Positions 29,653-36,378 of a stretch of DNA of 36,378 bases are shown piece by piece. The notes under the pieces are model-generated. The model searched no databases. It was not told where the DNA came from and saw only the letters and a list, made by a program, of their open reading frames with translations. The DNA comes from DATHSN01 sp035464115 (lineage in GTDB: Bacteria > Actinomycetota > Acidimicrobiia > Acidimicrobiales > SKKL01), in the NCBI GenBank assembly GCA_035464115.1, contig DATHSN010000242.1, forward strand, positions 1 through 36,378, given 5' to 3'. Positions within the stretch are counted from its first letter, which is position 1; each line of letters opens with the position of its first letter. The position numbers and the translations under genes were made by a program.

Positions 29653-31338
29653 ATGGCGCTGCCCCTCGACCGCTTCCTCCGCTTCGACGAGCTCACCGAC
29701 GCCCTGCGCGCCCTCGCCGACGACCACCCCGACCTCGTCACCGTCGAGGAGTACGGACGGTCGCACGAGGGCCGACCCCTCTGGCTGGTCACCGTCACCG
29801 ATGCCACCACCGGCGCGCACAGCACGAAGCCCGCGCACTGGGTCGACGCCAACATCCACTCCGTCGAGGTGACCGGTGGGGTCGCCGCCCTGGCCCTGCT
29901 CGCCCACCTGGTGTCGGGCCACCACGACGGCGACCCCACCGTCGTCGAGGCGCTGCGCACCCGCACCTTCTACGTGGCGCCCAGGGTGAACCCCGACGGC
30001 GTCGAGGCCGCGCTCGCCGACTCGCCCACCTACCGCCGCAGCAGCATGCGGCCCTGGCCGTGGACCGACCGCCACCAGTGGCCGGGACTGGTCCAACACG
30101 ACGTCGACGGCGACGGGCGGGTGCTCACCATGCGCATCGCCGACCCGCACGGCGCCTGGATCGAGCACCCCGAGGACGCCCGGGTGATGGTGCCGGTGCC
30201 GGTCGACGGTGTCGTCGACCCCGGCACCACCCGCTACCGGCTCCTCACCGAGGGCACGATCGTCGACTTCGACGGGTTCACCATCCCCACCCCCCGGGCC
30301 CCCGAGGGGCTCGACATGAACCGCAACTTCCCCGCGGGCTGGGGCACGGGGGTCACCGGATCGGGCGACCACCCGCTGAGCGAGCCCGAGATCGACGCCC
30401 TGGTGCGCGCCATCACCACCCGGCCCAACATCTGCGGCTACAACGCCTTCCACACCAACGGCGGGGTGCTCCTGCGGCCGTCGAGCACGGCGCCCGACTC
30501 GTCGCTGCCCGCCGTCGACCGGTGGACCTGGACCGAGCTCGGCGCGCGGGGCACCGAGCTCACCGGCTACCGGGTTCACTCGGTGTACGAGGACTTCACC
30601 TGGGACCGCGAGCGGCTCATGAGCGGGGCCGCCGACGACTGGGCCTACGAGCACCTCGGCGTCTACGGGTGGACCACCGAGCTGTGGGACGTGGTCCACG
30701 CCGCCACCGGCGAGCGGGCCAGCACCCACATCTGGTACGTCGGCCCCACCGTCGACCAGGAGCTGGCCGTCGCCCGGTGGAGCGACCAGCACGGCGAGCT
30801 CTACCTGCCGTGGCGGCCCTTCGAGCACCCCCAGCTCGGCCCCGTGGAGATCGGTGGCGCCGACTGGTTCCGGGTGTGGACCAACCCCCCGCCGACCCTG
30901 CTCGAGGCCGAGGTGGCGCCCCACGCCCGGTTCGCGGTCCACCAGGCGCTGGCCGCCCCGTGCCTCGAGATCGTGCACACCGCAGCGGTCGCCCTCGGCG
31001 GGTCGACGTGGCGCATCGAGGTCGGTGTGGCCAACACCGGGTGGCTGCCCACCACGGTGTCGGCGCGCGCCGCCAAGGAGAACCTCGTGCGCCCCATCAC
31101 GTGCGAGCTCGAGCTCCCCGACGGTGTCGAGATCGTCGGCGGGCCCAACCGTCAGCAGCTCGGCCAGCTCGCCGGCCGCCAAGGGTTCCGCCTCGACGGC
31201 GGCGAGCGCCACGACGGCACGCCGGACCGGGTGCTGGCGTCGTGGGTGGTGCGCGTCGACGGCGAGGTGCCGACGCTCACCGCGGTCGCCGACCACGAGC
31301 GCGCCGGCCGTGCCACCGCCGTGGTGGCGCTGACCTGA
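29653..31338 (+). CDS. M14 family zinc carboxypeptidase-like protein
   Basis: A 561-aa metallopeptidase-like protein. The zinc ligands fit M14: HxxE in VDANIHSVEVTGG (His74, Glu77 region) and the third His in YNAFHTNGG (about residue 271). Between them are VAPRVNPDGVE and the Arg-containing DMNRNFPAGW, which match the Asn-Arg substrate-carboxylate site. The general base Glu is probably in GWTTELWD (about 339-346). The C-terminal 150 residues look like a beta-rich domain (WRIEVGVANTGWLPTTVSARA). No signal peptide is seen, so it may act in the cytoplasm, unlike secreted digestive carboxypeptidases. ATG 29653 fits the TAGGTT box. The substrate is unknown. Confidence 0.87.
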   Translation: MALPLDRFLRFDELTDALRALADDHPDLVTVEEYGRSHEGRPLWLVTVTDATTGAHSTKPAHWVDANIHSVEVTGGVAALALLAHLVSGHHDGDPTVVEALRTRTFYVAPRVNPDGVEAALADSPTYRRSSMRPWPWTDRHQWPGLVQHDVDGDGRVLTMRIADPHGAWIEHPEDARVMVPVPVDGVVDPGTTRYRLLTEGTIVDFDGFTIPTPRAPEGLDMNRNFPAGWGTGVTGSGDHPLSEPEIDALVRAITTRPNICGYNAFHTNGGVLLRPSSTAPDSSLPAVDRWTWTELGARGTELTGYRVHSVYEDFTWDRERLMSGAADDWAYEHLGVYGWTTELWDVVHAATGERASTHIWYVGPTVDQELAVARWSDQHGELYLPWRPFEHPQLGPVEIGGADWFRVWTNPPPTLLEAEVAPHARFAVHQALAAPCLEIVHTAAVALGGSTWRIEVGVANTGWLPTTVSARAAKENLVRPITCELELPDGVEIVGGPNRQQLGQLAGRQGFRLDGGERHDGTPDRVLASWVVRVDGEVPTLTAVADHERAGRATAVVALT

Positions 31339-31357
31339 GTGAGGCTCGACGCAGCGC

Positions 31358-31891
31358 TCAGCTCTCGGGCAGGTCGTCGAACGGCGGCGGGTAGACCACC
31401 CGGCCCCGCAGCGACGGGTCGGGGTCGCCGAGCCATCGCACCTGAGCCGCCTCGAGCGGGGCCCACGAGGGGAGGGGCATCTCGATGCCGTAGCGGGCGG
31501 CGGGCTCGTAGCCGTGGCGCCCGTAGTAGCCGGGGTCGCCCTCGAGCACGATGGCCGGCTCGCCGCTCGCCGCGGCCCGTCGGGCCACCTCGGCGAGCAG
31601 CGCGGCGCCCACCCCACGGCGTTGGTGATCGGGGGCCACCGCCAGTGGGGCGAGGAGCGCGACCGTGCGCCGGCGCTCCCCGTCGACCAGCGCCGCGCGC
31701 GTGACCATCACGTGACCCACGACCTCCCCGTCGACCGTGGCGACGAGCGCGAGCTCGGGCCGGTACACCTCCGACGCGCGCAGCGCGTCGACCAGCTGCG
31801 CCTCCTCGGGTCCGGGGAACGCGTCGCGCACCACCCGGCGGATCGCGACGTGGTCGGCCGGTGTCTCGGGCCGGACCTCGATCCCGTTCAC
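31358..31891 (-). CDS. GNAT family N-acetyltransferase (YhbS-like)
   Basis: A 177-aa acetyltransferase. The fold is clear from EVRPETPADHVAIRRVVRDAF, VVGHVMVTRAAL, the acetyl-CoA loop APLAVAPDHQRRGVGAALLAEVARRA (Q/R-x-x-G-x-G/A, about residues 90-115) and VLEGDPGYYGRHGYEPA (about 123-139). This resembles YhbS-type proteins. GTG 31891 overlaps the beta-glucosidase stop by GTGA, so it is the second gene of that operon. The long in-frame extension upstream is the antisense-free shadow of the glucosidase in another frame. The substrate is unknown. Confidence 0.88.
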   Translation of the reverse strand: MNGIEVRPETPADHVAIRRVVRDAFPGPEEAQLVDALRASEVYRPELALVATVDGEVVGHVMVTRAALVDGERRRTVALLAPLAVAPDHQRRGVGAALLAEVARRAAASGEPAIVLEGDPGYYGRHGYEPAARYGIEMPLPSWAPLEAAQVRWLGDPDPSLRGRVVYPPPFDDLPES

Positions 31892-33228
31892 CGGGCGGCG
31901 TGGATCTGGTCGCGGTACCAGTGGTAGCTGGCCTTCGGGATGCGCTCGCCGGTGGCGTGGTCGACCCACACCAGGCCGAACCGCTGGTCGTAGCCCGACA
32001 CCCACTCGAGGTTGTCGAGCAGGCTCCAGACGAAGTACCCGGTGACCGGCACCCCTGCGTCGACCGCGTCGGACACCGCGGCGATGTGCGCGTCGAGGTA
32101 GGCGACGCGGCGCGGGTCGTCGACCACTCGGTCGGATCCGGGACCGTCGGAGTAGCTGGCGCCGTTCTCGGTGATCACGCTCTGCGCCGGCCCGTACTCG
32201 TCGCGCACCCGCACCAGGAAGTCGGTGAGCGCCGACGGGGTGTTGCGCCACCCCATCTCGGTGAAGCCCTCGGGCGGGTTCGGACCGGGCTCGCCCTCGG
32301 GGTCGTCGTCCTCCTCGGCCCCCGCCGCCACGTCGATGCTCGTGTAGTAGTTGATGCCCACGAAGTCGATCGGCGCGGCGATGGTTGCGAGGTCGCCGTC
32401 GTGCACGAAGCCGGGCACCTCGCCGTCGAACCGGCCCCGCTCGCGGTAGGCGGCCAGGGTGTCGGCGGGGTACCCCTTGCCGAACACCGGGTCGAAGAAC
32501 CAGCGGTTGCGGAACCCGTCGAAGTGCCGGGTGGCGGCCACGTCGGCGGGATCGTCGGAGGCGGGGCGCGCCGGGCGGCAGTCGAGCGCCAGGCCCACCT
32601 CGGCACCGGGCGACGCGGCCCGGATCACCTCGACGGCCCGACCGTGCGAGAGCAGCAGGTGGTGCCCCGCGGCCAGCGCCGCACCCCAGTCGGCCTGCCC
32701 GGGGGCGAAGATCCCGTACAAGTGGCCGAGGAACGCCGCCACCCACGGCTCGTTGTGGGTGATCCAGTGGGTGACGCGGTCGCCGAGGCGCCCGGCGACG
32801 ACGTCGGCGTACTCGACGAAGGCGTCGACGGTGGTCCGCACGGGCCAGCCACCGCGGTCCTGCAGCGCGGCCGGCAGGTCCCAGTGGTACAAGGTGAGCC
32901 ACGGCTCGATGCCGTGGGCGAGCAGCTCGTCGACGAGCCGGTCGTAGAAGTCGAGCCCCGAGACGCTCACCGCGCCCACGCCGTCGGGCAGCACGCGGGT
33001 CCACGCCACCGAGAACCGGTAGGCGTCGATCCCCAGGTCGGCCATGAGCGCCACGTCCTCGCGCCAACGGTGGCGGTGGTCGCAGGCGACGTCGCCGGGC
33101 TGGGCCAGGCGGCCTTGGTCGGAGAAGCGATCCCAGATCGAGTCGCCCTTGCCGTCGTCGTGGCGGCCACCCTCGATCTGGTAGGCCGACGTGGCGACCC
33201 CCCAGCGCAGTCCCTCGGGCAGGTTCAC
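31888..33228 (-). CDS. Beta-glucosidase, glycoside hydrolase family 1
   Basis: A 446-aa (beta/alpha)8 barrel enzyme that releases glucose or another sugar from beta-glycosides. The N-terminal GH1 signature is LRWGVATSAYQIEGG (about residues 7-21). The acid/base Glu is in WITHNEPW (about 155-162) and the nucleophile Glu in SVITENGASYSDG (about 342-354). LDNLEWVSGYDQRFGLVWVD is the C-terminal motif. The length is normal and there is no signal peptide, so it is cytoplasmic. GTG 33228 has a ribosome site GGAGG, 6 nt upstream. Imported glycosides or oligosaccharides are the likely substrates; no sugar importer lies in the window. Confidence 0.95.
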   Translation of the reverse strand: MNLPEGLRWGVATSAYQIEGGRHDDGKGDSIWDRFSDQGRLAQPGDVACDHRHRWREDVALMADLGIDAYRFSVAWTRVLPDGVGAVSVSGLDFYDRLVDELLAHGIEPWLTLYHWDLPAALQDRGGWPVRTTVDAFVEYADVVAGRLGDRVTHWITHNEPWVAAFLGHLYGIFAPGQADWGAALAAGHHLLLSHGRAVEVIRAASPGAEVGLALDCRPARPASDDPADVAATRHFDGFRNRWFFDPVFGKGYPADTLAAYRERGRFDGEVPGFVHDGDLATIAAPIDFVGINYYTSIDVAAGAEEDDDPEGEPGPNPPEGFTEMGWRNTPSALTDFLVRVRDEYGPAQSVITENGASYSDGPGSDRVVDDPRRVAYLDAHIAAVSDAVDAGVPVTGYFVWSLLDNLEWVSGYDQRFGLVWVDHATGERIPKASYHWYRDQIHAAR

Positions 33229-33278
33229 GGACGGCCTCCATCCTCGCCGGATCGGGTCACCCCCGATGCTGGCACGGA

Positions 33279-33284
33279 TAGGTT
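33279..33284 (+). promoter_or_regulatory. -10 box of the FAH-family gene, leaderless-type
   Basis: TAGGTT, exactly 6 nt before ATG 33291, in the 62-bp divergent gap shared with the beta-glucosidase gene. Confidence 0.6.
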
Positions 33285-33290
33285 GCGATC

Positions 33291-34136
33291 ATGTTCCGAC
33301 TCGCCGTCGTGTCCGACCGCGCCGTCCTCGTCGACGGTCCCTCCTGGTTCGATCTGGCCACCGTGTCGGGCGACGACGCGCTCGCCGACCCGATGACGGC
33401 CGTGGCCCGCCACGCCGAGCTGCACGACCTGGCCGCGTCGCTCGCCGGCGCCACGCCGGGCGGGCCGGTGGAGGGCACCACCTTCGGGGTCTGCGTGCCC
33501 CGACCGCAGAAGGTGGTCGGCATCGGCCTCAACTACCGGTCGCACGCCTCGGAGTCGAACCTCCAGCTCCCGCCGTCGCCGCTCGCGTTCACCAAGTTCC
33601 CGAGCTGCCTGGTCGGCCCCACCGACGACGTCGTGCTGTCGGGTGCGTCGGTCGACTGGGAGGTGGAGATCGTCGCCGTCATCGGCACCGGTGGTCGCCA
33701 CATCGCCGCGGCCGACGCGTGGTCGCACGTCGCCGGGCTCACCCTGGGCCAGGACATCTCCGACCGGGTCGTGCAGCTCGTCGGATCGCCGCCCCAGTTC
33801 TCCCTCGGCAAGAGCTTCGACACCTTCGGCCCGATCGGACCCGCGGTCGTCAGCGTCGACGCGTTCCCCGATCCCGACGACATCGGCCTGTGGTGCGACG
33901 TGGCCGGCGAGCGCATGCAGGACGCCCGCACCACCGACCTGATCTTCTCGATCCCCGAGCTGGTGGCGTACCTCTCGTCGATCTGCACGCTCGTCCCCGG
34001 CGACCTCATCTTCACCGGCACCCCCGCCGGTGTGGGTGGACCGCGGGGCCGGTTCCTGGCCGACGGCGAGGTCATCGACAGCGGGGCCGAGGTCATCGGC
34101 TCGTTGCGCAACCGCTGCGTGGCCGCTGCGTCCTGA
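33291..34136 (+). CDS. Fumarylacetoacetate hydrolase (FAH) family protein
   Basis: A 281-aa metal-dependent enzyme of the FAH fold, whose members hydrolyse or decarboxylate acylpyruvates and other 2-oxo acids in aromatic and sugar-acid catabolism. Motifs: VVGIGLNYRSHASES (about residues 74-88), DWEVEIVAVIG (about 122-132, with the metal-ligand Glu), GQDISDRVVQL (about 154-164), LGKSFDTFGPIGPAVV (about 174-189) and ELVAYLSSICTLVPGDLIFTGTPAGVG (about 223-249). ATG 33291 fits the TAGGTT box. The exact substrate is unknown. Confidence 0.92.
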   Translation: MFRLAVVSDRAVLVDGPSWFDLATVSGDDALADPMTAVARHAELHDLAASLAGATPGGPVEGTTFGVCVPRPQKVVGIGLNYRSHASESNLQLPPSPLAFTKFPSCLVGPTDDVVLSGASVDWEVEIVAVIGTGGRHIAAADAWSHVAGLTLGQDISDRVVQLVGSPPQFSLGKSFDTFGPIGPAVVSVDAFPDPDDIGLWCDVAGERMQDARTTDLIFSIPELVAYLSSICTLVPGDLIFTGTPAGVGGPRGRFLADGEVIDSGAEVIGSLRNRCVAAAS

Positions 34137-34165
34137 GTGGCGGGGCCCGGCGGACCCGACCGCCG

Positions 34166-34594
34166 TCAGAGCGTGTAGCGGTACACGTTGGTCTCGCGGG
34201 CCACGAACCCGAGGCGCTGGTAGAGCCGGTTGGCGGCCTCGCGAGTGGGGCGGGAGGTGAGGTCGACGGTGCGGCACCCCAGCTCCCGGGCCCGGTCGAG
34301 CGCGGCCTCGTTGAGGGCGGCGCCCACGCCCGCGCCACGGGCCGCGGTGTCGACCACCACGTCCTCGATCCACGCCCGCAGGCCCGTCGGGATGCGGAAC
34401 ACGGCGAGGGTGAGGCTGCCCACGATGGTGCCGTCGTCGGCCCGGGCGATGAGCAGGGTCGACGCCTCCGAGCGCACGATCGCGTCGAGCTCGGCCTCGG
34501 TGGGCGGCGGGTTCGACGACGAGAGCTGGGGGGTCAGCCGCTCGAAGGCGGCGACCAGCTCGGGGGTGACCTCGGTGGCCTCGCTGATCTCCAC
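34166..34594 (-). CDS. GNAT family N-acetyltransferase
   Basis: A 142-aa single-domain acetyltransferase. The acetyl-CoA-binding segment is WIEDVVVDTAARGAGVGAALNEAALDRARELGC (about residues 74-106, R-x-x-G-x-G), followed by RPTREAANRLYQRLGFVARETNVYRY, the typical GNAT C-terminus. The frame runs to 34672, but GTG 34594 (VEISEATEVTPEL) has a ribosome site AGGAG 7 nt upstream and a TACGAT box (34626-34631, minus strand), so I use it. The substrate is unknown. It converges on the FAH-family gene. Confidence 0.88.
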   Translation of the reverse strand: MEISEATEVTPELVAAFERLTPQLSSSNPPPTEAELDAIVRSEASTLLIARADDGTIVGSLTLAVFRIPTGLRAWIEDVVVDTAARGAGVGAALNEAALDRARELGCRTVDLTSRPTREAANRLYQRLGFVARETNVYRYTL

Positions 34595-34625
34595 GGCAGG
34601 GCTCCTGACAGGGGCGGACCTGGCG

Positions 34626-34631
34626 ATCGTA
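34626..34631 (-). promoter_or_regulatory. -10 box of the GNAT gene (leadered)
   Basis: TACGAT on the minus strand, 31 nt before GTG 34594. The leader carries AGGAG (34602-34606, minus strand), so this is a leadered transcript. Confidence 0.4.
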
Positions 34632-34680
34632 GGACCCACCCGGCGGCGGTGGGGCCATCGGGACGACGCCACTCAGCCGG

Positions 34681-34686
34681 TACGGT
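34681..34686 (+). promoter_or_regulatory. -10 box of the PAC2 gene, leaderless-type
   Basis: TACGGT, exactly 6 nt before ATG 34693. No ribosome site is visible. Confidence 0.55.
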
Positions 34687-34692
34687 GAGCCC

Positions 34693-35541
34693 ATGGAGCA
34701 CCTGGTCTGGCACGACCGCCCGCAGCTGCGCCGTCCGGTGATGATCACCGCGTTCGAGGGCTGGAACGACGCCGGCGAGGCCGCCACCGGAGCCGTCGAG
34801 CTGCTCGGCGAGCGCTGGGAGGCCGAGCGGGTGGCGTCGATCGACCCCGAGGAGTTCTTCGACTTCACCGCCACCCGCCCCCGCGTCGAGGTCGACCACG
34901 AGGAGCAGCGCCAGATCATCTGGCCGGCCAACGAGCTGTCGGCGGCCAGCCCCCCGGGGCTCTCCACCGACGTGGTCCTGCTGCTCGGCACCGAGCCCCA
35001 GCTCAAGTGGCGCACGTTCTGCAACCTGGTGGTCGACGCCGCCCGCGAGCTCGACGTGTCGATGGTGATCACGCTCGGGGCGCTGCTCGCCGAGGTGCCC
35101 CACACCCGCCCCACCCCGGTCACCGGCTCCACCGCCGACCCCGAGCTCTCCGCCATGCTCGGCCTGGCCCCGTCGCGCTACGAGGGCCCCACCGGCATCG
35201 TGGGGGTCCTCCAGCAGACGGTGCGCGAGGCGGGCATCCCGTCGGCGTCGCTGTGGGCTGCGGTGCCCTCCTACGTCCCCGGTGCCCCGTCACCGAAGGC
35301 CACCCTCGCCATCGTCGAGCGGGTCACCACCGTGCTGCAGACCGGGCTGGTGGTCACCGACCTCGAGATCGCCGCCGCGTCCTACGAGCGCCAGCTCGAC
35401 GAGCTGGTGTCCGAGGACGAGGAGACCTCCGAGTACGTCGAGCAGCTCGAGCAGCGCTTCGACACCGACGACAACCCCCTCAGCCCCGACTCCATCGTCG
35501 ACGAGGTCGAGCGGTTCCTGCGTGAGCAGCGCGGCGACTGA
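34693..35541 (+). CDS. PAC2 family protein
   Basis: A 282-aa soluble protein of the PAC2 family (proteasome assembly chaperone 2-like), common in actinobacteria that have a proteasome. PVMITAFEGWNDAGEAATGAVELLGE (about residues 16-41) is the family N-terminus. DVVLLLGTEPQLKWRTFCNLVVDAARELDVSMVITLGALLAEVPHTRP (about 93-140) is the core. The C-terminal quarter is acidic and probably helical (YERQLDELVSEDEETSEYVEQLEQRF). A direct role in proteasome assembly is not established for bacterial members. The end overlaps the next gene by 20 nt. Confidence 0.9.
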   Translation: MEHLVWHDRPQLRRPVMITAFEGWNDAGEAATGAVELLGERWEAERVASIDPEEFFDFTATRPRVEVDHEEQRQIIWPANELSAASPPGLSTDVVLLLGTEPQLKWRTFCNLVVDAARELDVSMVITLGALLAEVPHTRPTPVTGSTADPELSAMLGLAPSRYEGPTGIVGVLQQTVREAGIPSASLWAAVPSYVPGAPSPKATLAIVERVTTVLQTGLVVTDLEIAAASYERQLDELVSEDEETSEYVEQLEQRFDTDDNPLSPDSIVDEVERFLREQRGD

Positions 35542-36378
35542 ACCGCCCGGGGCGGGCGCGGCCGTCCGGCTGAGCACCGTGATCCTGCCCGACGAGCGGT
35601 GGGCCGACGGCGGGTGGCGCTGGTCGAGGGCCGAGGCGCTCGGGTTCCACCACGCCTGGACCTACGACCACATCACCTGGCGGTCGCTCCGCGACGGACC
35701 CTGGTTCGGGGCGGTCCCCACCCTGACGCTCGCCGCGACGGCCACGTCGACGATCCGGCTCGGCACGCTGGTCGCATCGCCCAACTTCCGCCACCCCGTG
35801 CCGTTCGCCCGTGACCTCCTGGCACTCGAGGACGCCGCCGGCGGTCGGCTCACCGTCGGCATCGGCGCCGGATCGGCCTCGGGCGACGCCACCGTGCTCG
35901 GCCAGGCGCCGCTGTCGCCGCGTGAGCGCGCCGACCGCTTCGAGGGCTTCGTCACCCTGCTCGACGCGCTGCTCACCGCCGCCGAGACCACCCTCGACGT
36001 GCCCGGTTTCTCGGCGGTCGACGCGCCCATGCGGCCCGGCTGCCTCCAGCAGCCCCGTCTGCCCTTCGTCATCGCTGCCACCGGCCCGCGGGGCATGCGC
36101 CTCGCCGCCCGGTTCGGGCAGGGGTGGGTCACCACCGGCGATCCCGAGACCGACGAGGGGCTCGTCGACGCGGCGCAGGGCGCGGCGGCGGTCCGTCGCC
36201 AGGTCGAGGCGCTCGAGCGGGCGTGCGCCGACGTCGGGCGCGACCCCACGACCATCGAGCGGACCGTGCTCACCGGCCTGCCCCTCGATCCGGGCCTCGG
36301 GTCGTCCGAGCAGCTCCGCGACACGATTGGCCGCTACGGCGAGGTCGGCGCCACCGAGCTGGTGCTGCACTGGCCCCG
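35522..36378 (+). CDS. LLM class (luciferase-like) flavin-dependent oxidoreductase, 3' end outside window
   Basis: The first 285 residues of a TIM-barrel oxidoreductase of the bacterial luciferase-like family, whose actinobacterial members often use coenzyme F420 or FMN. It reads LSTVILPDERWADGGWRWSRAEALGF (about residues 17-42), AWTYDHITWR (about 45-54), IRLGTLVASPNFRHPVPFARDLLALEDAAGGRLTVGIGAGSA (about 79-120) and PFVIAATGPRGMRLAARFGQGWVT (about 181-204), the usual order of family motifs. GTG 35522 overlaps the PAC2 gene by 20 nt, so the two are probably co-transcribed. The frame is still open at the window edge. The cofactor is not certain from this sequence. Confidence 0.9.
   Translation, partial: MSSAATEPPGAGAAVRLSTVILPDERWADGGWRWSRAEALGFHHAWTYDHITWRSLRDGPWFGAVPTLTLAATATSTIRLGTLVASPNFRHPVPFARDLLALEDAAGGRLTVGIGAGSASGDATVLGQAPLSPRERADRFEGFVTLLDALLTAAETTLDVPGFSAVDAPMRPGCLQQPRLPFVIAATGPRGMRLAARFGQGWVTTGDPETDEGLVDAAQGAAAVRRQVEALERACADVGRDPTTIERTVLTGLPLDPGLGSSEQLRDTIGRYGEVGATELVLHWP

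Noticed and set aside
31358..33241. A 627-codon minus-strand frame that would fuse a long Arg/Pro-rich domain to the GNAT protein
   Set aside because: The Arg/Pro-rich part is the beta-glucosidase gene read in another frame. The GNAT gene starts at 31891 with a GTGA overlap.
1..36378. tRNA, rRNA, riboswitch, prophage or insertion-sequence features
   Set aside because: I looked for cloverleaf-like segments, transposase or integrase proteins, and phage structural genes and saw none. Reading by eye could still miss a small RNA.

Overview
The window is very GC-rich (by eye 70% or more), with many GTG starts, almost no intergenic space and no rRNA, tRNA, CRISPR array or insertion sequence that I could find. 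A mycothiol-dependent-type enzyme, a PAC2 protein, a luciferase-like (LLM) flavin oxidoreductase, Asp-rich lipoproteins and many leaderless-looking promoters (TAnnnT boxes 6-8 nt before start codons) point to a high-GC actinobacterium. A free-living member of Acidimicrobiia (Ilumatobacter/Iamia-like) is my best guess, made from style rather than from a marker gene. The window reads as ordinary chromosome, not as a prophage or integrated island.

Layout. 1-4341: 3' part of an apolipoprotein N-acyltransferase (Ser where the catalytic Cys is expected), a convergent ABC-F ATPase, then a divergent operon of ECF sigma factor, soluble zinc-type anti-sigma candidate and MscS-like channel. 4342-4646: a 305-bp non-coding gap with three inverted repeats, one a 47-bp near-perfect palindrome. 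4647-5936: D-aminoacyl-tRNA deacylase and aldose 1-epimerase-like protein. 5972-10408: an envelope-glycoconjugate-like island (GT4 glycosyltransferase, methyltransferase, alpha/alpha-barrel prenyltransferase-like protein, and on the opposite strand GtrA plus a second methyltransferase). 10541-17213: a co-directional run of two TesB thioesterases, a PQQ-type sugar dehydrogenase lipoprotein, a mycothiol/DinB enzyme, enoyl-CoA hydratase, DinB protein, HAD phosphatase and a VapBC-type toxin-antitoxin pair. 17234-18283: a tandem GNAT protein. 18430-20994: an ABC-2 exporter (two permeases, one ATPase). 20964-22547: a small membrane protein divergent from an aldo/keto reductase, with a DosR/DevR-like palindrome between them.

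22722-29609 is a complete branched-chain-amino-acid-type ABC importer (LivF, LivG, LivH, LivM, LivK) with a long-chain acyl-CoA synthetase gene inside it between livG and livH. This arrangement suggests import of a carboxylic acid followed at once by CoA activation. The enoyl-CoA hydratase and two thioesterases upstream fit a lipid or acyl-CoA economy. 29653-36378: M14 carboxypeptidase-like protein, GH1 beta-glucosidase with an overlapping GNAT gene, FAH-family hydrolase, another GNAT, a PAC2 protein and a 3'-truncated LLM oxidoreductase.

Two gene-expression habits recur. Nine gene pairs share a 4-nt GTGA stop/start overlap, and many first genes have a TAnnnT-like -10 box directly before the start codon with no Shine-Dalgarno sequence. 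The best candidates for unusual biology are the Ser-variant Lnt, the LivFG-ligase-HMK operon, the glycosyltransferase/methyltransferase/prenyltransferase-like island, the 47-bp palindrome and the DosR-like operator.
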